From positions 1-9,527 of the forward strand of contig JAVWPP010000039.1 of the NCBI GenBank assembly GCA_036635835.1: a DNA stretch of 9,527 bases. Direction: 5' to 3'. Positions 5,079-9,527 of this stretch are shown here, one piece after another. The translations under genes and the position numbers were made by a program. The stretch's first letter is position 1; the number at the start of each line of letters is the position of its first letter. The notes below the pieces were generated by a model. That model saw nothing but the letters and a program-made list of their open reading frames with translations. It was not told the origin of the DNA and did no database searches. Origin of the DNA: JAVWPP01 sp036635835 (GTDB lineage Bacteria > Bacillota > Clostridia > TANB77 > CAG-465).

Positions 5079-6629
5079 ATGAAAGGTAACAAACAATTTA
5101 TGCTCATTATTTTAGATGGAGTTGCTTTAAATGATGAAGAACGAGGAAACGCTTTTAAAGCTGCAAAGAAGCCTAATATAGATAGATTAATAAACACATA
5201 CCCTAACACATATGTTAAGGCAAGTGGGCTTGCAGTAGGGCTTCCAGAAGGACAAATGGGTAATTCTGAAGTTGGGCATACTAACATAGGAGCAGGAAGA
5301 ATAATATACCAAGAGTTGACTAGAATTACTAAGTCTATAGAAGATAAAGACTTTTTTGAAAAAGAAGAGTTTATGAAAGCTATAGATAATTGTAAGAAAA
5401 ATAATAAACCTCTACATTTGATGGGTCTTTTATCTGATGGAGGAGTTCATAGCCATAATAAGCATTTATACGCTCTTTTAGAGCTTGCTAAAAAAAATGA
5501 TGTTAAGGAAGTATATGTACATGCAATTTTAGATGGAAGAGATACAGCTCCATCTTCTGGAATTGAGTATTTAAAACAGTTAGAAGACAAGATAACTGAA
5601 ATTGGCATAGGTAAAATTTCTACCCTTATAGGTAGGTACTATGCAATGGATAGAGATAATAGATGGGATAGAGTAAAACTTGCGTATGATCTATTTACAA
5701 AAGACTCAGGCGTAAAGTTTAAAACAGTGCAAAAAGCTATAGAAAACTCATATGAAGCTCAGGAGTTTGATGAATTTGTTAAACCAATTTCTATAGTTGT
5801 TAGCGAAGATGAACCTTTAAAAGGTAAGATTAAAAAAGGAGATTCAGTTATATTTTTTAACTTTAGACCAGATAGAGCAAGAGAAATTGTTAGAACATTA
5901 ACAGAGCCAGATTTTAATGAGTTTGAAAGAAAGAACAAGTCTTTAGATCTATGTTTTGTTACAATGACTAGATATGATGAAAAGCTAAAGAATGTTTTAG
6001 TTGCATATAAGGCAGAAAAAATAGTTAACACTGTAGGAGAGTATCTTTCAAACAATGGATATACACAGCTTAGAATAGCTGAAACAGAAAAATATGCTCA
6101 TGTAACATTTTTCTTAAATGGTGGAAAAGAAGATGAGTATGTAGGAGAAGAAAGAATATTAGTTAAATCTCCAAATGTAGCTACTTACGATTTACAGCCT
6201 GAAATGTCTGCAGTAGAAGTTACAGAAAAAGTTATAGAAGCTATTGCAAGCGAGAAGTTTGATAGTATTTTTCTTAACTTTGCAAATGGAGATATGGTAG
6301 GACATACTGGAAATTTTGCAAAAGCTGTAGAAGCTGTGGAATGTGTGGATAAGTGTCTCGGAAAAATAATTAGTGAGATAGAAGCTAGGCATGGATGTGC
6401 TATAGTTACAGCAGATCACGGTAACTGCGAGTGTATGATTGATGTTAAAACAGGTGAAGTTATAACTTCTCATTCTACTTTTGATGTTCCATGCATTGTA
6501 GTTGCAGATAATATTAGAAGTATTGAAACTGGTAAACTTTGCGATCTTGCACCAACTCTTTTAGACTTAATGGATTTAGAAATTCCAAAAGAAATGTCAG
6601 GACACAGTTTAGTACAAAAAATAAAATAA
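5079..6629 (+). CDS. gpmI: 2,3-bisphosphoglycerate-independent phosphoglycerate mutase
   Basis: Cytoplasmic two-metal enzyme of the alkaline phosphatase superfamily that interconverts 3- and 2-phosphoglycerate through a phosphoserine intermediate. The 516-aa length is standard. All the hallmark residues can be seen: IILDG (metal Asp13), GNSEVGH (nucleophile Ser63) and GGVHSHNKH (His124). Next come DGRDT (Arg154, Asp155), IGRYYAMDRDNRWDR (185-198), FFNFRPDRARE (Arg263, Arg266) and EKYAHVTFF (Lys338). The C-terminal metal ligands are NGDMVGHTG (Asp405, His409), TADHGN (Asp446, His447) and SHSTFDVP (His465). Manganese is the usual metal in Gram-positive members. The ATG follows GGAGGA (5068-5073). 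It lies between tpiA and eno on the same transcript; no promoter or terminator is visible in either spacer. There is no sign of damage. Confidence 0.97.
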   Translation: MKGNKQFMLIILDGVALNDEERGNAFKAAKKPNIDRLINTYPNTYVKASGLAVGLPEGQMGNSEVGHTNIGAGRIIYQELTRITKSIEDKDFFEKEEFMKAIDNCKKNNKPLHLMGLLSDGGVHSHNKHLYALLELAKKNDVKEVYVHAILDGRDTAPSSGIEYLKQLEDKITEIGIGKISTLIGRYYAMDRDNRWDRVKLAYDLFTKDSGVKFKTVQKAIENSYEAQEFDEFVKPISIVVSEDEPLKGKIKKGDSVIFFNFRPDRAREIVRTLTEPDFNEFERKNKSLDLCFVTMTRYDEKLKNVLVAYKAEKIVNTVGEYLSNNGYTQLRIAETEKYAHVTFFLNGGKEDEYVGEERILVKSPNVATYDLQPEMSAVEVTEKVIEAIASEKFDSIFLNFANGDMVGHTGNFAKAVEAVECVDKCLGKIISEIEARHGCAIVTADHGNCECMIDVKTGEVITSHSTFDVPCIVVADNIRSIETGKLCDLAPTLLDLMDLEIPKEMSGHSLVQKIK

Positions 6630-6635
6630 AATAGT

Positions 6636-6677
6636 ATACCTCTTATGCTTAATGGTAATATTAAGTGTAGGAGGTAT
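6636..6677 (+). promoter_or_regulatory. 18-bp stem-loop burying the eno ribosome binding site
   Basis: The arms ATACCTCTTATGCTTAAT (6636-6653) and ATTAAGTGTAGGAGGTAT (6660-6677) pair along all 18 positions, 15 Watson-Crick and 3 G-U, around the loop GGTAAT. The eno Shine-Dalgarno AGGAGG (6669-6674) lies entirely in the 3' arm, paired to CCTCTT (6639-6644). The hairpin starts 7 nt after the gpmI stop. It is followed by TTATAT rather than a U run, so it is not an intrinsic terminator. It probably limits eno translation unless opened, or protects a processed eno mRNA. Confidence 0.75.
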
Positions 6678-6683
6678 TTATAT

Positions 6684-7988
6684 ATGATAGAAGAACTTAA
6701 AATTAAAAAAATTTTAGCAAGGGAAATATTAGATTCAAGAGGTAATCCAACGGTAGAAGTAGAGGTGCATGTTGCAGGTGGGTATAAAGGAGTAGCATCT
6801 GTCCCATCTGGCGCATCTACAGGCGCTTTTGAAGCCGTAGAAATTAGAGATGGTAATAAGCATAGATATAAAGGAAACGGAACTTTAAAAGTTGTAGAAA
6901 ATATTAATAAGATTATTTCATATAAATTAGAAGGGATTAATGTTCTAAAACAAGCTAAGATAGATAAGTGTCTTATAGATTTAGATGGCACGCCTAATAA
7001 GTCTAGGCTTGGTGCAAATGCTATTTTAGGTGTTTCTATGGCGTGTGCTAAAGCAGCTGCAAATGCTCTAGATATTCCGCTATACTCTTACATAGGTGGG
7101 CTAAATGCAAAGAGGTTACCTATTCCTATGATGAACATTATAAACGGAGGAAAGCATGCAGATAATTCATTAAACATACAAGAGTTTATGATAATGCCAG
7201 TTGGTGCTTTAAAGTTTAGAGAGGGGCTAAGAATGTGCTCGGAGGTTTTCCATACTTTAAAGGAGATTTTAAAGGAAAAAGGACTTGCTACATCTGTTGG
7301 AGATGAGGGTGGTTTTGCTCCTAATTTGTCCTCAGACAAGGAGGCTATTTTGCTTATTATAGAAGCTGTGCAAAGGGCGGGCTATAGCACTGAAACAGAC
7401 TTTAAGATTGCAATAGATGCTGCTGCTACTGAGATGTTTAATGAGGCTAAAAAGCAAAACAAGGATGGCTACTATTTCTGGAAGACTAAAGAGCTATATA
7501 CGACAGAAGAAATGGTTAAATACTACGAAGGGCTTGTTGCAAGTTATCCTGTTGTTTCTCTAGAAGATGTGCTAGCTGAGGAAGATTATGCAGGGTGGAA
7601 AATGCTTACGAGCTCTATAGGGGATAAGGTGCAGCTTGTTGGAGATGATATTTTTGTTACCAATATAAATAGGCTTAAATACGGTATACAAAACAAGATA
7701 GGCAATAGTATATTAATTAAATTAAATCAAATTGGGACTATTACGGAAACTTTAGATACTATAGATTTAGCTAAAAAAGCAGGATATACAACTGTAATTT
7801 CGCATAGGTCTGGGGAAACGGAAGATACAACTATTGCGGATTTAGCTGTTGCAGTTAATGCAGGGCAGATTAAGGCAGGGGCTCCTTCTAGGACAGATAG
7901 GGTGTGTAAATATAACCAGCTGCTTAGGATAGAGGAGGAGCTTGAGGCTTTTGCTGTATATTTCCCTGAAGAGAAGTTTAAAGTGTAA
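6684..7988 (+). CDS. eno: Enolase (phosphopyruvate hydratase)
   Basis: Cytoplasmic enzyme that removes water from 2-phosphoglycerate to give phosphoenolpyruvate. From the ATG at 6684 it is 434 aa, the usual bacterial size. Seen in order: LDSRGNPTVEVEV (16-28), the catalytic loop SGAST (42-46), GANAILGVSMA (110-120), NIINGGKHADN (151-161, His158), SVGDEGGF (204-211, Glu208) and AIDAAATE (243-250, metal Asp245). Then VVSLEDVLAEEDYAGW (290-305, metal Glu294), LVGDDIFVTN (318-327, Asp321), ILIKLNQIG (343-351, Lys346), ISHRSGETED (372-381) and IKAGAPSRTDR (396-406, Lys397). The EDGLDEDDW segment of most enolases is EDVLAEEDY here; the metal ligand is kept. An in-frame ATG at 6645 is rejected because AGGAGG (6669-6674) clearly serves 6684 and 6645 lies inside the hairpin. 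Last gene of the operon. Confidence 0.97.
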   Translation: MIEELKIKKILAREILDSRGNPTVEVEVHVAGGYKGVASVPSGASTGAFEAVEIRDGNKHRYKGNGTLKVVENINKIISYKLEGINVLKQAKIDKCLIDLDGTPNKSRLGANAILGVSMACAKAAANALDIPLYSYIGGLNAKRLPIPMMNIINGGKHADNSLNIQEFMIMPVGALKFREGLRMCSEVFHTLKEILKEKGLATSVGDEGGFAPNLSSDKEAILLIIEAVQRAGYSTETDFKIAIDAAATEMFNEAKKQNKDGYYFWKTKELYTTEEMVKYYEGLVASYPVVSLEDVLAEEDYAGWKMLTSSIGDKVQLVGDDIFVTNINRLKYGIQNKIGNSILIKLNQIGTITETLDTIDLAKKAGYTTVISHRSGETEDTTIADLAVAVNAGQIKAGAPSRTDRVCKYNQLLRIEEELEAFAVYFPEEKFKV

Positions 7989-7993
7989 TTTAG

Positions 7994-8022
7994 AAAGCAT
8001 CATTTAGGTGGTGCTTTTTTTT
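7994..8022 (+). terminator. Intrinsic terminator of the tpiA-gpmI-eno operon
   Basis: AAAGCATCA (7994-8002) pairs with TGGTGCTTT (8009-8017) with one T-G pair around a 6-nt loop, and the run of eight T's (8015-8022) follows. It starts 5 nt after the eno stop. It is the most typical terminator in the window and separates glycolysis from the surface-protein genes. Confidence 0.93.
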
Positions 8023-8057
8023 CGTCTCTATATATTTAAATATATTCTATAAAACTG

Positions 8058-8086
8058 TTTATTTACTTGAGGATATAAGATATAAT
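8058..8086 (+). promoter_or_regulatory. Probable promoter of the first pilin-like gene
   Basis: A perfect TATAAT (8081-8086) lies 17 bp after a weak -35 candidate TTTATT (8058-8063). The leader would be about 87 nt. It holds a 9-bp AT-only inverted repeat (8116-8124 with 8152-8160). The loop of this repeat contains GCATGTTTAGCG, a motif repeated before the next gene. Confidence 0.5.
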
Positions 8087-8179
8087 TAAATATATATAAA
8101 ACGTAGAAAATTAAAATATATATGTTAGGCATGTTTAGCGATGAGAATTAGCATATATATATTAAAAGTGAGGAAGTAT

Positions 8180-9301
8180 ATGCAAAACAAAAAAGGAATT
8201 ACGCTTATGGTTCTTTCTTTAACCATAGTAATTATATCTATAATATCTACAGCAGTAGTAGCATCTGTTGCAACTACTAAAAATGATGCAAAGTTTGTTA
8301 CATTTATGTCTGAGATAGATGAAATAGAGGAAAACATAAGGGCAAATTTTGAGATTACGGGGCAGTTACCTGTAAAAAACAATATAACCTTTACAAAGGA
8401 AGAGCTTGCAGCTAAGCTTTCCGTAGAAGATTCTAAAGTGTTTCTTAAAGAAGTTTCAGAAAATATGGATACAGATGAAAAGTACATGGAAATAGATCTT
8501 AAAGCTCTAGGCGCAAGGTCTGCTAAAAGAGGAGCTCAGCAAGGCGGAGCTTTAGATGTATATTTTCTTTCTAAAAGCTCTATGCATGTGTACTATTTAA
8601 ATGGTCTTAAAAACGATGGAACGCTGCACTTTACAAGCATAAACAAGGATAAGGCAGCTAGAGAAGAGAGCATAGGTAATATAAATACAGAGTACATAAA
8701 GGTTAGCAAGCAGCAAAAGAGCTGGACTAACAAGATAGATTTTAATATTTCTTGCAACCTTGCAAAAGAGGATATGGCTATAGCTAAGATTTTTGCAAGC
8801 GGCGCTTTAGTAGCAGAGGTAGATATAACGGAAAACGCTAGAAATGGCGTGTATAGGTACTGCGCTACAGATAAACTACCTGTAGAAACCATAGCAAAAA
8901 CAGATAAGATTGTTTTCTATAAGACAAATAATCTAAAAGAGGTACTTGCAAGTACAGAAGTTTTGCTAGATAATTTAGACATTGTTTCTCCTGTAAAGGT
9001 TGGAAATATTCTTACAAATGCAGATACTGTTTCTTTTAAATTTCTAGACAAGATAAGCGGCGTAGATACCTTTATGTACTGCACTCTTTCCGAGAAAAAC
9101 AGCTTTGTTTTAAGCGGTAATGAGGAAGACAAGATAGCCGAGTATATAAGGCTAAACGGTAAGAAAATAGAGGCAGTTAAAGTAAATAACACATATGAGT
9201 ACGAAGGCGTATTAAAGCTTTCTAACCCTACTACTGCCGCTGTTCTTATAGCTTTAGATAAAGCAGGTAATGTTTCTAAACCGGTTAATATTGCAGTTTA
9301 G
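8180..9301 (+). CDS. Pilin-like surface protein with a C-terminal Ig-like domain
   Basis: A 373-aa protein. The N-terminus MQNKKGITLMVLSLTIVIIS has the layout of a short type IV prepilin leader: a basic hexapeptide ending in Gly, then a hydrophobic helix of about 22 residues (7-30). A prepilin peptidase would cut after Gly6. The Glu expected at mature position 5 is Val11 here, as in many clostridial pilin-like proteins. Residues 35-115 look helical and charged. Around 126-142, VYFLSKSSMHVYYLNGL resembles the beta segment of pilin-like surface proteins. Residues about 180-373 are beta-rich, and the end (SVSFKFLD-type strands, ISGVDTF at 292-298, LIALDKAGNVSKPVNI at 356-371) fits a bacterial Ig-like fold. 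The ATG at 8180 is preferred over 8141 because GTGAGGAAG precedes it and the leader peptide then has normal length. It is probably surface-exposed; its ligand is unknown. Confidence 0.82.
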   Translation: MQNKKGITLMVLSLTIVIISIISTAVVASVATTKNDAKFVTFMSEIDEIEENIRANFEITGQLPVKNNITFTKEELAAKLSVEDSKVFLKEVSENMDTDEKYMEIDLKALGARSAKRGAQQGGALDVYFLSKSSMHVYYLNGLKNDGTLHFTSINKDKAAREESIGNINTEYIKVSKQQKSWTNKIDFNISCNLAKEDMAIAKIFASGALVAEVDITENARNGVYRYCATDKLPVETIAKTDKIVFYKTNNLKEVLASTEVLLDNLDIVSPVKVGNILTNADTVSFKFLDKISGVDTFMYCTLSEKNSFVLSGNEEDKIAEYIRLNGKKIEAVKVNNTYEYEGVLKLSNPTTAAVLIALDKAGNVSKPVNIAV

Positions 9302-9498
9302 ATTATATAAAAAAATATAGAAAAGTATAAAACATATAAAGCATGTTTAACGTTACTTAAATTTAATAATGAGAATAAAGAAAAAAATAATAAAAACTAC
9401 ATATATACGCTAAACCAGATTAAAGAGAAAAAAGTTAGATATATGTTTTAAAAAATAAATAAAAATAAAAATAAAAAAAACAAAAAAAGAGGTATAGT
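9302..9498. other. AT-rich leader region between the two pilin-like genes
   Basis: About 197 bases with no gene. It holds GCATGTTTAACG (9341-9352), an 11-of-12 match to the motif in the leader of the preceding gene. A 10-bp inverted repeat, AAAACATATA (9329-9338) with TATATGTTTT (9440-9449), encloses about 100 nt. An A-rich AAAAATAAAAAT tract lies just before the ribosome binding site. I see no convincing promoter or U-tailed terminator, so the second gene may be read from the first. Confidence 0.4.
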
Positions 9499-9527
9499 AT
9501 GAAAAATAAAAAAGGAATATCGCTAAT
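9499..9527 (+). CDS. Start of a second pilin-like protein (cut by the window end)
   Basis: Nine codons are visible: MKNKKGISL, preceded by AAGAGG (9487-9492) at a proper distance from the ATG. The sequence matches the MQNKKGITL leader of the preceding gene, again a basic hexapeptide ending in Gly before Ile-Ser/Thr-Leu. It very probably starts another pilin-like surface protein. The rest lies outside the window, so size and domains are unknown. Confidence 0.65.

Noticed and set aside
6645..6683. Upstream in-frame start for enolase
   Set aside because: No ribosome binding site precedes it, the start would lie inside the hairpin, and the extra 13 residues are absent from the usual enolase N-terminus.
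8141..8179. Upstream ATG for the pilin-like protein
   Set aside because: It has no ribosome binding site and would add a 13-residue extension before a leader that already has standard length from 8180.

Overview
The window is very AT-rich, low-GC Gram-positive DNA. It has strong AGGAGG-type ribosome binding sites, promoters close to the sigma-A consensus (TTGACA, 17 bp, TATAAT, several with a TGn extension), short hairpin-plus-U terminators, the standard genetic code (TGA used as stop, TGG for Trp), and surface proteins starting with the pilin-like signature M-x-N-K-K-G-I-(T/S)-L. This suggests a Bacillota organism, most likely an uncultured Clostridia-like lineage; I cannot place it further. 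A run of 100 Ns shows that it is a draft scaffold.

Layout. (1) 81-1414: phosphoglycerate kinase (pgk) with its own promoter and terminator. (2) 1416-3660: an insert of small single-gene transcription units that are not glycolytic. It holds a one-helix membrane protein (+), an unrecognised 201-aa soluble protein (+), the 100-N gap, the N-terminus of a two-helix membrane protein (-) and a 183-aa protein (-). The C-terminal half of this last protein is a MazF/PemK-type domain lacking both residues aligned with the catalytic pair. (3) 3719-8022: an operon starting at a promoter flanked and overlapped by two palindromes: a small anchored membrane protein, then tpiA, gpmI and eno, ending at a clear terminator. 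(4) 8081-9527: two tandem genes for pilin-like surface proteins, the second cut by the window edge.

How it works together. pgk, tpiA, gpmI and eno are four consecutive lower-glycolysis activities that many Bacillota carry as one gapA-pgk-tpiA-gpm-eno cluster. Here pgk is split from the other three by about 2.5-3 kb of independently transcribed genes. The enzymes keep their expected catalytic residues and look functional. eno appears to have an additional post-transcriptional layer: an 18-bp stem-loop in the gpmI-eno spacer buries the eno Shine-Dalgarno sequence.

The points most worth a second look are the eno hairpin, the MazF-like protein with a novel N-terminal half, the palindromes at the tpiA operon promoter, the helically phased A-tract repeat at 1831-1890, and the tandem pilin-like genes. 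I found no CRISPR array, tRNA, rRNA, insertion sequence or recognisable riboswitch class.
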